From DAOPXV01 sp035352535 (GTDB lineage Bacteria; Muiribacteriota; UBA9980): a DNA stretch of 36,069 nt. Below are positions 13,477 to 22,127 of the stretch, piece after piece. The number at the start of each line of letters is the position of its first letter. Position 1 is the stretch's first letter. The stretch is from NCBI GenBank assembly GCA_964545075.1, contig CAZJFS010000032.1:1-36069 (forward strand), in the 5' to 3' direction. The notes below the pieces were generated by a model, which did not search any database, had not been told where the DNA came from, and saw only the letters and a program-made list of their open reading frames with translations. A program made the position numbers and the translations under genes.

Positions 13477-15987
13477 CTATTTTTTCAAAGGCTTGAAGAT
13501 TATCTGAGACGAAGTGAAATTGTCCTTCATCCTGTCCTCATATCTTTCGGACAGGTTATCAAGCGTAACCGGCCCTTTTTTCTGGACCGGCGCGGGTCTA
13601 TCGTTAGCCGCCGGCGTTCTGCCGGCCCGCGGCCCGTTCGATTGGTGCCTGTCGCCGGCCGCGCCGCCGCGCGCGGCGTTCCCGGTGAAATCCTCGAACG
13701 GATTGGTTTTAAGCGAAAGCGATACGCGCCCGCGATCCATGTCCACCGATATTACGGTGAATTCGAGTATGTCGCCTATCTTTAAAACTTCCATCGGGTG
13801 TTTTATATATTTGTCCGCGCAGTGTGAAATATGGCATAACCCGTCATTTTTCACGCCTATATCGACGAACGCTCCGAAATCGACCACGTTTCTTACGGTC
13901 CCCATAAGCTTCATGCCGGTCTTTATATCGCCGATGGAGAGGACGTCCGATTTCAAAAGTATAGGAGGAAGCTCTTCGCGCGGGTCCAGACCGGGCTTTT
14001 TCAGGGCCTCTACTATATCGGCGAGAAGCTGGCCCGAAATTGAAAGATCGGCCGCGGCCTTATCCATCCATGGAGCGTCGACCGCGGAAAATGCCGTCCT
14101 GAGCTTCAAAAGTCCTTCGGGACCGTTAAGTTCGGTCAGCTTCAACCCCTTCATTTCAATTATTTTAGAAGCGACGGAGTAAGATTCGGGGTGCACCCAC
14201 GTATTATCCAGTGGGTTCTTCGATTCCGGCACCTTTAAAAACCCCGCGGCCTGCTCGAATGTTTTCGCGCCGACCTTTGGGACCTTCTTCAGCTCGCCGC
14301 GGGAAGCGAATTTCCCGTTTTCGTCGCGAAATTTCACGATCGACACGGCCTGGGTTTCGTTAAGGCCTGAAATATATTTTAGGATCGCGAAGGACGCCGT
14401 GTTTAAATTGACTCCGACGCGGTTGACGCAGGAGGTCACCACGAATCCGAGCGAACCGGCAAGTTCCTTCTGATTCACGTCATGCTGATATTCACCGACG
14501 CCTATGGACTTCGGATCTATCTTGACGAGCTCCGAAAGCGGGTCTAAAACGCGGCGCGCTATTGAAATGGCGCCCCTGGCCAGAACGTCGAGATCCGGAA
14601 ATTCATAAGCGGCGATCTTGCTGGCCGAATAAATGGACGCTCCGGCTTCCGAAACGATGGCATATTTTACGCCGAGTTTTTCCTCTCTTATTATGGACGC
14701 GATGAAGGATTCGGTTTCCCTGGAAGCGGTGCCATTTCCGATGGCGATAAGCTCGACCTTATGTTTTTTGATAAGGGCCGACACGACCTTTTTAGCCTTT
14801 TCAACGTCATTTTGAGGCTGATTGGGATAAATGGTTGCGTATTCCAGGAACTTGCCGCTCGCGTCGATCACGGATATCTTGGTGCCGGCGCGAAAGCCGG
14901 GGTCCACTCCCATTACCACTTTGTTGGATATGGGCGGCTGCATCAAAAGCGCGTCCATGTTCCTTGAAAATATCTTTATCGCGTGCGCCTCGGCGACGGC
15001 CGTCATATCGTTTCTTATTTCGTTCGTAATCGATGGTATTATAAGTCTTTTAAGGCCATCGGCTACCGAGGCCGAATAATTTTTCGTGAAAACGCTCCTC
15101 GTATTGGTCACGAATTTTTTGTTTCCCATTTCGGCCAATTCGTCTTCCTTCTCGAGCGTTATCTTTACCGCGAGGAAGCCTTCGGCTTCGCCCCTGTTAA
15201 TGGCGAGCACCCTGTGCGGAGGCATCTTCGACATTAATTCCTTATGGTCGAAATAATTCGCGAAATCGTCCGCGCTGGCTTTTTTCCCCTTGAACATATC
15301 CGTTTTTACGGCCGCTTCAACGGCCTCATCGTCTTTTTCAGCCGCTTTTTTCGAAGCGCGCTTCTCTTTTTTCGCCGATTGCAAAATTCCGCCGCGTTTA
15401 TAAAACTCGCGGACGGCGTTTCTAAATTCGGCGTTTTCAGACACGTTTTCGGCTATTATGTCCATCGCGTAGGAAAGCGCGTCCTCGGGCGTATTTATGC
15501 CTTTCGCCGCGTCGACGTAAGCGGCCGCGTATTCTTCAGGCTTTCCGCTTTCGGTTTTCTGTTCTGAAATAAGCAGGGATAGAGGCTCGAGGCCGAGTTC
15601 GCGCGCGATGGTTCCGCGCGTGCGCTTCTTTGGCTTATAAGGAAGATAAAGATCTTCCAGTATCTGCATTTTATCGGCGGCGACGATCTTTTTAAAGAGT
15701 TCGTCCGTCATCTTTTCCTGCTCGGTTATGGAACGGATAACGTCGTCCTTTCTCTGCATTAAATTTCTTAAATATTCGTATCTGTCGAATATGTCCTTAA
15801 GCTGGGTCTCGTCAAGATTGCCCGTCTGCTCTTTTCTGTAGCGGGCGATGAACGGAAGCGTATTGCCTTCCGTCGCAAGCTCTATCGCCGACCTTATCTG
15901 GGTTTCCTTGATGCCGAGCTCGCCCGATATTTTTTTAAAATAGTCGTAACTTTCAAAAAATTTATTTTCGTTCTTGATCTCACTCAT
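13477..15987 (-). CDS. tex: Tex-family RNA-binding transcriptional accessory protein
   Basis: The 836-residue protein has the full Tex order. A helical N-terminal domain includes LPFIARYRKEQTGNLDE. A YqgF-like RNase H fold begins at VMGVDPGFRAGTK, and helix-hairpin-helix segments include ASRGELKKVPKVGAKTFEQA. The S1 RNA-binding domain is GTVRNVVDFGAFVDIGVKN..LCHISH, around residues 640-712. Tex proteins bind RNA/DNA and affect transcription and stress tolerance. Two features differ from the standard form: a lysine/alanine/glutamate-rich insertion around residues 200-235 and a basic, Gly/Pro-rich tail of about 80 residues after S1. The ATG overlaps the MOSC gene stop by 8 bases and has GAGG upstream. 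Confidence 0.95.
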   Translation of the reverse strand: MSEIKNENKFFESYDYFKKISGELGIKETQIRSAIELATEGNTLPFIARYRKEQTGNLDETQLKDIFDRYEYLRNLMQRKDDVIRSITEQEKMTDELFKKIVAADKMQILEDLYLPYKPKKRTRGTIARELGLEPLSLLISEQKTESGKPEEYAAAYVDAAKGINTPEDALSYAMDIIAENVSENAEFRNAVREFYKRGGILQSAKKEKRASKKAAEKDDEAVEAAVKTDMFKGKKASADDFANYFDHKELMSKMPPHRVLAINRGEAEGFLAVKITLEKEDELAEMGNKKFVTNTRSVFTKNYSASVADGLKRLIIPSITNEIRNDMTAVAEAHAIKIFSRNMDALLMQPPISNKVVMGVDPGFRAGTKISVIDASGKFLEYATIYPNQPQNDVEKAKKVVSALIKKHKVELIAIGNGTASRETESFIASIIREEKLGVKYAIVSEAGASIYSASKIAAYEFPDLDVLARGAISIARRVLDPLSELVKIDPKSIGVGEYQHDVNQKELAGSLGFVVTSCVNRVGVNLNTASFAILKYISGLNETQAVSIVKFRDENGKFASRGELKKVPKVGAKTFEQAAGFLKVPESKNPLDNTWVHPESYSVASKIIEMKGLKLTELNGPEGLLKLRTAFSAVDAPWMDKAAADLSISGQLLADIVEALKKPGLDPREELPPILLKSDVLSIGDIKTGMKLMGTVRNVVDFGAFVDIGVKNDGLCHISHCADKYIKHPMEVLKIGDILEFTVISVDMDRGRVSLSLKTNPFEDFTGNAARGGAAGDRHQSNGPRAGRTPAANDRPAPVQKKGPVTLDNLSERYEDRMKDNFTSSQIIFKPLKK

Positions 15988-16426
15988 AGATTATTACCTC
16001 ATCTCCGATTTTTACGCGGCCTTCCGCTAAAACTTTGGCGAATATGCCTTCCGTCGGCATAATGCAGTATCCGACCTTCTTTTTAATATCGCAGGCGGAA
16101 TGGCATTCCTTCCCGATTTGCGTCACTTCGAGCAGCGCGCCGCCGACCTTCATCTTCTGGCCTATGCTGACGTTCTTGAAGTTTACGCCGAGCGTGGTTA
16201 TATTTTCCGCGAAATCGCCCGCCGTGATCTCCTTCATGCGTTCGCGCATAACGTCAACCGATTCGTCGGCGAGAAAAGAAACCTGTCTGTGCCAGTCGCC
16301 GGCATGGGCGTCGTCGATTATCCCGAGCGAGTTTATCATCACTTCCGGAACGGGCGACTTTTTAGTGCCTTTAACCAGGCTTACGTTGATGGATTTGACG
16401 GTTCCTTTCTGGAGTATATTTTTCAT
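15980..16426 (-). CDS. MOSC-domain protein
   Basis: The 148-residue protein is a single MOSC domain: GIIDDAHAGDWHRQVSFLA (35-53) and the C-terminal EVTQIGKECHSACDIKK (100-116) with the conserved cysteine C108, plus C112 and C121. MOSC domains occur in molybdenum cofactor sulfurases and in small stand-alone proteins thought to carry sulfur or bind Moco. The length fits the stand-alone type often linked to MoaC or MogA, but no other cofactor gene is nearby. It is the first gene of the operon running to nagZ; no clear promoter is visible in the 79 bases upstream. Confidence 0.85.
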   Translation of the reverse strand: MKNILQKGTVKSINVSLVKGTKKSPVPEVMINSLGIIDDAHAGDWHRQVSFLADESVDVMRERMKEITAGDFAENITTLGVNFKNVSIGQKMKVGGALLEVTQIGKECHSACDIKKKVGYCIMPTEGIFAKVLAEGRVKIGDEVIIYE

Positions 16427-16450
16427 TTTTTCGTCTTCCTTTTAGCGCAA

Positions 16451-16477
16451 GGGCGTCGCGCGATAAGCGCCACGCCC
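16451..16477 (-). terminator. GC-rich hairpin after the first DUF3352-like gene
   Basis: A 27-base palindromic sequence pairs 6 bp, then one mismatch, then 4 bp. It lies between the stop at 16506 and the MOSC start at 16426. It lacks a T run on the minus strand, so it may be a weak terminator or an mRNA 3'-end stabiliser rather than a classical terminator. Confidence 0.4.
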
Positions 16478-16505
16478 CGTTAAGATTTTCCTTTATTTGA
16501 ACGAC

Positions 16506-18143
16506 TTAATATGTCAGATTGATTTTCAAATGCTGGCCGGAGTTATCGGCGCGGCTCGAAAATCCTATGTTTTTCAGATTAAGCTTTTCCGGAAATATTT
16601 CGACTATGTTGAGCATGCTGTTAAAGTAAGGCGACATGCGCTCCACGGCTTTAGGAATGCTCGCGTAAGCGACCATTTTATATTTATCGCCCGAAACGAA
16701 CTCGCACGAACTCACGAACCCGCGGGAAGCCCTTATCGAAGGAAGTTTATCGTTATAAGTCTCGATTATCGTCTTAGCTTTTTCGATATTATTCGCCACC
16801 ACGAAATATTCGCCTATCGAAAAATACGCGAAAAGCTTTTCGTCTTCGCCTTTAACGTCCTTTTTCGCTATGTTGATCCTGACGCCGGCGTGCTTGACGC
16901 TCGATCTTCTGTATTTAAGCTTCCTTATTTTCGATCCTACCACGTCCAGGATTTTTTCAAGCGACTTCTCGTCGGCGATCTTGGCGCCGGCCATAAACTG
17001 CCGGCCTTCAAATCTTGCCGCGAAAAATTCGTTTCCGGCCCAGGAAGCCACTAGTTTTTCAAGGCCTATGCCGAACTTGTCGATGGCTTTTTCGTTGGCT
17101 TTTTTCAGATCGAAGAATTTATCGGGACCCGAGTGCTGCGCGATCATTTCGTCAAAAAACGGAGGAATGGCCACATGCAGTGAAACCATCGATGAAGCCT
17201 GTTCGGGTATAAGCTTTAACGAGCCCTGCTCAGTCCCGTCATAATAGATTTTCCTGTCAGCGCCTTCTTTAACGAGAGAAAGCCTTGCTTTCATAGTTTT
17301 TGAGAGCAGTTCGTTCACTGAAACGAAAAACTCGAACCCGATGTTGTTCTGGTTGAAGGAAAGTTTCATTCCTACGAATTCAAGGCCATGCACGAATTCC
17401 TTCATAAGGTTCGAATATATCTCGAATTTAATGTTTTCGGCGCTTTTCGTAAACGCGGGCATGTTCATTAAAAGGTTGAGATAATTCGAAAGAACCTTGC
17501 CGGATATCCATAAATAAAAATTGGAATCGATGGAGAATTTGCGTTTTATCTGTTCGTAAGAAACCGTATTGACGAAACTTCTCGACGGATTCGAAGCGGT
17601 CTCGAGAGCGCGTGAAATCCCTTCCAGCTTATTAGAGGAAAGAAAGTAATTATCTTTTTGAACATAGAAAAGAGGCGTTTTTATCTCGGACGCCGAAAGC
17701 GAATATACCTTAAGGCCGTTTATATTCGTGACCTCGCTTCTGGAAATTTTCCAGGCCGAAAGCCATTTTTCAAGAAACCGGTTGTATTTGTCGGCATCGG
17801 TGACCTTTATCGCCGACACGAACTCAAAAGTGAAAAGGAGCGGATTTATATCGGTTAAAGCCATAACGTAAGAATCGGTAAGCGACGCTTCTTCCGCTAT
17901 CTTTATTCCAGTGGTTTTTTCATAGTTCGAGGCGAAAGCGGCTACCTTCGGAAAAGCGGCTTCGATACCGTAATTCTGATAATTTTGAAAACCTTCCGCA
18001 GTTTTCTGTGAAACGATTATAAAAACCGGGGATTCGTTGACGAAACTAAGGACGCCATCCAGCGGCGACTGCGCGCTCGCGGATGAAAACAAAACAAACA
18101 CGGATAAAACAACCATTGCGATAAGATGATTTTTAAATTTCAA
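16506..18143 (-). CDS. Exported DUF3352-like protein, copy 1
   Basis: The 545-residue protein begins with a signal peptide (hydrophobic core, SSASAQ near residue 25). It is built of alternating strands and helices in the style of DUF3352 proteins: KTPLFYVQKDNYFLSSNKLEG and ASWAGNEFFAARFE are the recurring 'ddyfv.s.s' and 'w.GdEf..' elements. The start codon is TTG (18143) with AAAGGA about 9 bases upstream; no ATG gives a better start. It is a distant paralogue of the gene immediately upstream (18188-19888), with the same size and order of motifs. The cellular role of DUF3352 proteins is unknown. Most likely periplasmic or surface-exposed. Confidence 0.7.
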   Translation of the reverse strand: MKFKNHLIAMVVLSVFVLFSSASAQSPLDGVLSFVNESPVFIIVSQKTAEGFQNYQNYGIEAAFPKVAAFASNYEKTTGIKIAEEASLTDSYVMALTDINPLLFTFEFVSAIKVTDADKYNRFLEKWLSAWKISRSEVTNINGLKVYSLSASEIKTPLFYVQKDNYFLSSNKLEGISRALETASNPSRSFVNTVSYEQIKRKFSIDSNFYLWISGKVLSNYLNLLMNMPAFTKSAENIKFEIYSNLMKEFVHGLEFVGMKLSFNQNNIGFEFFVSVNELLSKTMKARLSLVKEGADRKIYYDGTEQGSLKLIPEQASSMVSLHVAIPPFFDEMIAQHSGPDKFFDLKKANEKAIDKFGIGLEKLVASWAGNEFFAARFEGRQFMAGAKIADEKSLEKILDVVGSKIRKLKYRRSSVKHAGVRINIAKKDVKGEDEKLFAYFSIGEYFVVANNIEKAKTIIETYNDKLPSIRASRGFVSSCEFVSGDKYKMVAYASIPKAVERMSPYFNSMLNIVEIFPEKLNLKNIGFSSRADNSGQHLKINLTY

Positions 18144-18187
18144 TTTAATTATCCTTTCCGGCCGGACGGCCGACGTTTATTTTTGAA

Positions 18188-19888
18188 TTATTTTTTTTCT
18201 TCGCTTTTAGCTTTTTCTTCGGCGGGCTTTCCCGTCGCGGATGCGTCTTTTACCATGCCGATTACGGATTTTAAAAGGACGTCCTTGTTTATATCAACGA
18301 CGGCCCTGCAGAAAAGACATGCGTCGTTATATGTGAAACCGCCGCCGAAAGAATTGGCTATTTTTAAAATATCGAGCTCTTTTTCGCTGAGTTTGTTAGC
18401 TTCCCCGGAAAGTTTCGCGAGACCAGAAAGAAGTTCGCCGCCTGAAACTCCGTTATAAAAGAAAGTGAAAAGGCTCGTTTTGGCAAGCGTTCCTATTGAT
18501 TCGACGAATGGCTTCGAAAGCGCGAGGCTCGACTCTTTTTTCTGAAGAACGACTGTCAACGAAGCCGCGGCATCCTTCGAGGTCGTCATTATGATGAAAT
18601 CGTTCACGAAAGCGAAGGTAATGCCGAAGTCGGGGATTATATTTCCGGGCGTCGGAACGGGGCTGTGAAATATCGTCACGTCGCCTGTTTTGGTTTCCTT
18701 GAAAGGCTGCTTCAGAGCGGCCATTATCTTGCTCATGCATTTCATGCAGGCGTCCTTGTCTTTTGCCTTAAGCCCGAAATAGATGCCTGGAGCCGGAAGA
18801 ACCGGAAGCGGTATTATTTTATAGTTGGAAACTGAAATGAAGAATTCGTCGCCTATCCAGGGAACGATCTCTTTGTCGAAATCCACGCCGAGTTTGGCGG
18901 CTATCTGGGCCTTCGATTCGGCAAGTTTTTTGTCCTCGGCAACCGTTTTGGCGTCAAAATTAAATTTTCCGCCGAGATAAAGGACCGTTTCGTTGTCGAG
19001 CATGGCGGGAGCCGTAAGAGCGCTGCCTTCCTTCGTAAAATATTTCGCGAAAGCGTTTCCAGCGGCTGTTTTATCGGTTATCAAAACGCCGTTTTTAATT
19101 ATCTTCGTGCCTTCGACGCCGACCGAGTAGCAAAAACTTTTTATAAAGTTGAGATCGGACATTATCTTTTCTTCGGCCGAAAATTTGGCGATGTACGAGC
19201 CGTCAAGATAGAAATAAACGGGCTGGTCCATCGGAAATACCTTAAGGGCGCCGTTAAAATTTCCGGACTCCTTAATGGATAACTTAGCATCTTTAGCCGT
19301 TTCAAGCACTTTGTTGAGCGCGTCAAACGCGGTATCATAACCGGTACCGGCCACGAAAAAATCTTCCGAGGTCGTAAAAGCGAAATATTCGGCCTTGTTT
19401 TTGGGGTCCTCGAGCACTTCGATCTGGGGCTGGTCTTTTTTGGCGTAAAGGTTATACGCGCCGGATTTTGAAACCGAAGCTTTCATGTTGCTTAAATGCG
19501 TCATGAACGCTTCTTTTTTAGCCAGCTGGATGATGAAAGCGACCGGAACGTTGGTCGAGGTGATCGGGCCTTTCGACACTTCATCGAGATAAACAACCGC
19601 TACCTTCGATATCGTGGAAAGAAAAACGGGATCGTTAAATGAAAAACCCATGCGGTTCTTTAAAGCCTCGGTAGCTTTTTTGTCATCGGCGGTAGCCACT
19701 TTATCAAAAAACTTCAAAACTTTGTCGCCAAAACCGTTTTTAGCGTAGTCTATTATGAGTACGCCGGACGCGTTTTTAGGTATCATTTCGGTTATATCCT
19801 TCGCATACGCCGAACCCGCGAGTATAAGAACCGCGAACAATACGGCAACCAACGACAATAACCTTAAATTTTTATTTTTTGCGTTCAT
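18188..19888 (-). CDS. Exported DUF3352-like protein, copy 2
   Basis: This 566-residue protein has a clear signal peptide (MNAKNKNLRLLSLVAVLF, then AGSAYAKD). DUF3352-type elements follow: KNASGVLIIDYA at the mature N terminus, EYFAFTTSEDFFVAGTGYD around residue 160, PWIGDEFFISVSN around 350 and DFIIMTTSKDAA around 430. The start has AGGAGAG 8 bases upstream. The C terminus is a short Lys/Glu-rich tail. It lies 58 bases after an ABC ATPase gene and 44 bases before its paralogue, so the two are likely translated from one mRNA. No enzymatic motif is seen. Confidence 0.7.
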   Translation of the reverse strand: MNAKNKNLRLLSLVAVLFAVLILAGSAYAKDITEMIPKNASGVLIIDYAKNGFGDKVLKFFDKVATADDKKATEALKNRMGFSFNDPVFLSTISKVAVVYLDEVSKGPITSTNVPVAFIIQLAKKEAFMTHLSNMKASVSKSGAYNLYAKKDQPQIEVLEDPKNKAEYFAFTTSEDFFVAGTGYDTAFDALNKVLETAKDAKLSIKESGNFNGALKVFPMDQPVYFYLDGSYIAKFSAEEKIMSDLNFIKSFCYSVGVEGTKIIKNGVLITDKTAAGNAFAKYFTKEGSALTAPAMLDNETVLYLGGKFNFDAKTVAEDKKLAESKAQIAAKLGVDFDKEIVPWIGDEFFISVSNYKIIPLPVLPAPGIYFGLKAKDKDACMKCMSKIMAALKQPFKETKTGDVTIFHSPVPTPGNIIPDFGITFAFVNDFIIMTTSKDAAASLTVVLQKKESSLALSKPFVESIGTLAKTSLFTFFYNGVSGGELLSGLAKLSGEANKLSEKELDILKIANSFGGGFTYNDACLFCRAVVDINKDVLLKSVIGMVKDASATGKPAEEKAKSEEKK

Positions 19889-19946
19889 AATCGTTTTCTC
19901 TCCTAATATCGTTTTAATTGTAAGGAAAATACTTTGCCGGCGGCGC

Positions 19947-21047
19947 CTATACTACGGTCATCTCGGTATCGTTGTCAAAGAGATGCACCTTTTCCAGGTT
20001 TATGCGCACCCGGATCTTATCGTTCTCGCGGACGCCGCAATCGGATTCGAATCTTGAAACTACGCTGTCGTCGCCGATATTGAAATGAACGTAGCGCTCG
20101 CTGCCAAGAAGTTCGACGATGTCTACTGATATATCCATGATGTTTTCGCCCGGCTCCTTAGCCAGCTCGAAGCATTCGGGACGCACTCCAAATATCATCT
20201 GTTTTCCGTTGTAAGGCGCGAGCTTGTTTTTGGCGTCGGCGTATTTTATCTTGAATTCGCCCTTCAAGCCGGCTATTTCGAAGTTGGAGCCGCCGGCATT
20301 ATTGATCTTGCATTTGATGAAATTCATGGCCGGAGAGCCGATGAAGCCGGCGACGAACTTATTCACTGGATTGTCATAAACAAACTGAGGCTCGTTGACC
20401 TGCTGTATGCGTCCTTTATGGAATATGGCTATGCGATCACCCATCGTCATGGCCTCGGTCTGGTCATGGGTAACGTATATGGTCGTCGAATCGAGACGTT
20501 TATGCAATTTTCTGATCTCGGAGCGCATCGCGACGCGCAGTTTGGCGTCGAGGTTGGAAAGCGGCTCGTCCATCAGGAAAACCTTGGGATCGCGAACAAT
20601 CGCGCGGCCAAGGGCGACGCGCTGTCTCTGGCCGCCTGAGAGCTGTTTCGGTTTTTTATCGAGATATGTCGTAAGATCGAGTATTTTAGCGGCATTTTCA
20701 ACGCGCTTCACTATTTCCTGACGTTCGAAATTACGGAGCGTGAGTCCGAAAGCCATATTGTCAAATACGTTCATGTGCGGGTAGAGGGCGTAGTTCTGGA
20801 AGACCATCGCGATATCGCGATCTTTCGGCTGAAGATCGTTCACGAGCGTTTCGCCTATGAAGATATCTCCCTCGGTTATGTCCTCGAGTCCGGCGATCAT
20901 ACGAAGCGTGGTCGTTTTACCGCATCCCGAAGGACCTACCATTACCATAAATTCCTTGTCGCGAATATCCAGATCCGTTGGGAATATAGTGTATTCGGCG
21001 TTTCCATCATATTTTTTGGTAACCTGTTTAAGAACAACTTGAGCCAT
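19947..21047 (-). CDS. ABC transporter ATP-binding protein, MalK/UgpC/MsmK family
   Basis: The 366-residue protein has Walker A GPSGCGKT (38-45), Q-loop FQN, signature LSGGQRQRVALGRA and Walker B VFLMDEP, followed by SNLDAKLR. This last segment plus the C-terminal TOBE/OB domain (about residues 240-366) is typical of carbohydrate-importer ATPases such as MalK, UgpC and MsmK. I choose the ATG at 21047 over the TTG at 21053 because AAGGATGG is correctly spaced only for the ATG. No permease or binding protein gene is adjacent, so it may energise several importers encoded elsewhere, as MsmK does. A perfect-consensus promoter precedes it. Confidence 0.92.
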   Translation of the reverse strand: MAQVVLKQVTKKYDGNAEYTIFPTDLDIRDKEFMVMVGPSGCGKTTTLRMIAGLEDITEGDIFIGETLVNDLQPKDRDIAMVFQNYALYPHMNVFDNMAFGLTLRNFERQEIVKRVENAAKILDLTTYLDKKPKQLSGGQRQRVALGRAIVRDPKVFLMDEPLSNLDAKLRVAMRSEIRKLHKRLDSTTIYVTHDQTEAMTMGDRIAIFHKGRIQQVNEPQFVYDNPVNKFVAGFIGSPAMNFIKCKINNAGGSNFEIAGLKGEFKIKYADAKNKLAPYNGKQMIFGVRPECFELAKEPGENIMDISVDIVELLGSERYVHFNIGDDSVVSRFESDCGVRENDKIRVRINLEKVHLFDNDTEMTVV

Positions 21048-21092
21048 TATCAATCCATCCTTTCAACTTTTCAAATTAAAAATACGAAATCG

Positions 21093-21121
21093 ATTATATA
21101 TTATTTTTCAAATGATGTCAA
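21093..21121 (-). promoter_or_regulatory. Perfect-consensus sigma70-type promoter of the ABC ATPase gene
   Basis: On the minus strand TTGACA (21116-21121) and TATAAT (21093-21098) are separated by exactly 17 bases, a full match to the primary-sigma consensus. The start point is expected near 21086, giving a leader of about 39 bases. Confidence 0.85.
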
Positions 21122-21146
21122 ATGCTTATGAAAAAATTTATTTGGT

Positions 21147-22127
21147 TTATTCCGAAAACCTTTCGGCATTAGCATTTTGCTCGCGAAATGCCTCGTAGAG
21201 CTGCATGAGCTTATTCAGTCTGTTATTGACGGCTGATTTCGATACTTTCGGCCTGGTAAGTTTCGCCAGAGCGTCAAGCGAGAGATACGGATAGCTTATC
21301 CGCAGTTTCGATATCTCAAGAAGAGGCCGCGTAAGCTTCTCGGCGTATGAGGATTTAAGCAGGTATTTGATCTTCGCGATCTGCGCGGAAGCTATATTCG
21401 CGGTCCGCTGAAGGTTAGCGGTTTCAAAATTCACGCTTCTGTTGGTGTTGTTTTTTATCTCCTTCAGTATTTTCACGTCCTCCAGCTTCAGATGGCTGCC
21501 GGTGGCTTTTAAAAAACCCAGGACCTTTTCGAGATTATCGAAAGACTTCGAGTAAAGCAGGATGGTGTTCTCGGCTTTTAATATATGCGTCTTCAGGGCG
21601 AGACCGGCGCGAAGCTTAAACGTCTTTTTGACTATATTCGCTAAAAACGGCTCGGAAAGTCGAATCTCAAAGTGATAGGACTTATTGACATCCTGAAAAT
21701 AACCCGAAGTTATAACCATGCTCCTTAAGAATATTCCGGAACAACATGCGTTGTTCAAGAGTTCAATGAGATTGTCGGGAGGCGGATCTTCGGCGAAAAG
21801 CGATGTCTTTAAAAATATATCGCGCAGTATCGTGGCGCAGGCGGTCGGATCGTCTACGGTACAACAATAAAAATGCTTTTTCGAAAGGTTATCTATGTTC
21901 TTATAAATCGACGCGACGGTTATGCCGAACCTTTCTTTCAGCACCGACCCGATCTTTCTAACGTATGACATCGAAAAAGCGCGGATATTTATCTTCAGGT
22001 TGCCGGACCCGTCCCTCTCTATAGTGCCGTTATTCTTTAAAACGCAATATAGAAAAACTTCCTGGCAGCAACGGTTATTTATTTTCTGCTCGAGCAGTTC
22101 TTCCTTTATTTCTTCAGAAAAGCTCAT
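21147..22127 (-). CDS. whiA: WhiA-family DNA-binding protein
   Basis: The 326-residue protein matches WhiA. It has an N-terminal LAGLIDADG-like domain with an RCCQEVFLYCVLKNNGTIE start and FLRSMVITSGYFQDVNKSYHFE in the middle. The C-terminal helix-turn-helix contains PYLSLDALAKLTRPKVSKSA, followed by VNNRLNKL, the family hallmark. WhiA controls sporulation or cell-division genes in Gram-positive bacteria and occurs sporadically elsewhere. It is unusually cysteine-rich at the N terminus (CC at two places). The ATG overlaps the hprK stop by 4 bases, so the two are translationally coupled. The usual Firmicute partners rapZ and yvcK are absent from this window. Confidence 0.9.
   Translation of the reverse strand: MSFSEEIKEELLEQKINNRCCQEVFLYCVLKNNGTIERDGSGNLKINIRAFSMSYVRKIGSVLKERFGITVASIYKNIDNLSKKHFYCCTVDDPTACATILRDIFLKTSLFAEDPPPDNLIELLNNACCSGIFLRSMVITSGYFQDVNKSYHFEIRLSEPFLANIVKKTFKLRAGLALKTHILKAENTILLYSKSFDNLEKVLGFLKATGSHLKLEDVKILKEIKNNTNRSVNFETANLQRTANIASAQIAKIKYLLKSSYAEKLTRPLLEISKLRISYPYLSLDALAKLTRPKVSKSAVNNRLNKLMQLYEAFREQNANAERFSE

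Noticed and set aside
13514..14182. 222-codon plus-strand open frame
   Set aside because: It lies entirely antisense to tex, whose S1 and helix-hairpin-helix domains are well conserved; the frame has no ribosome site and no recognisable domain.
16497..17054. 185-codon plus-strand open frame
   Set aside because: Antisense shadow of the first DUF3352-like gene; the opposite strand has a signal peptide, ribosome site and paralogue.
18159..18172. Short GC-rich palindrome between the two DUF3352-like genes
   Set aside because: A 5-bp stem with a 4-base loop may form in RNA but lacks terminator features; no functional claim supported.
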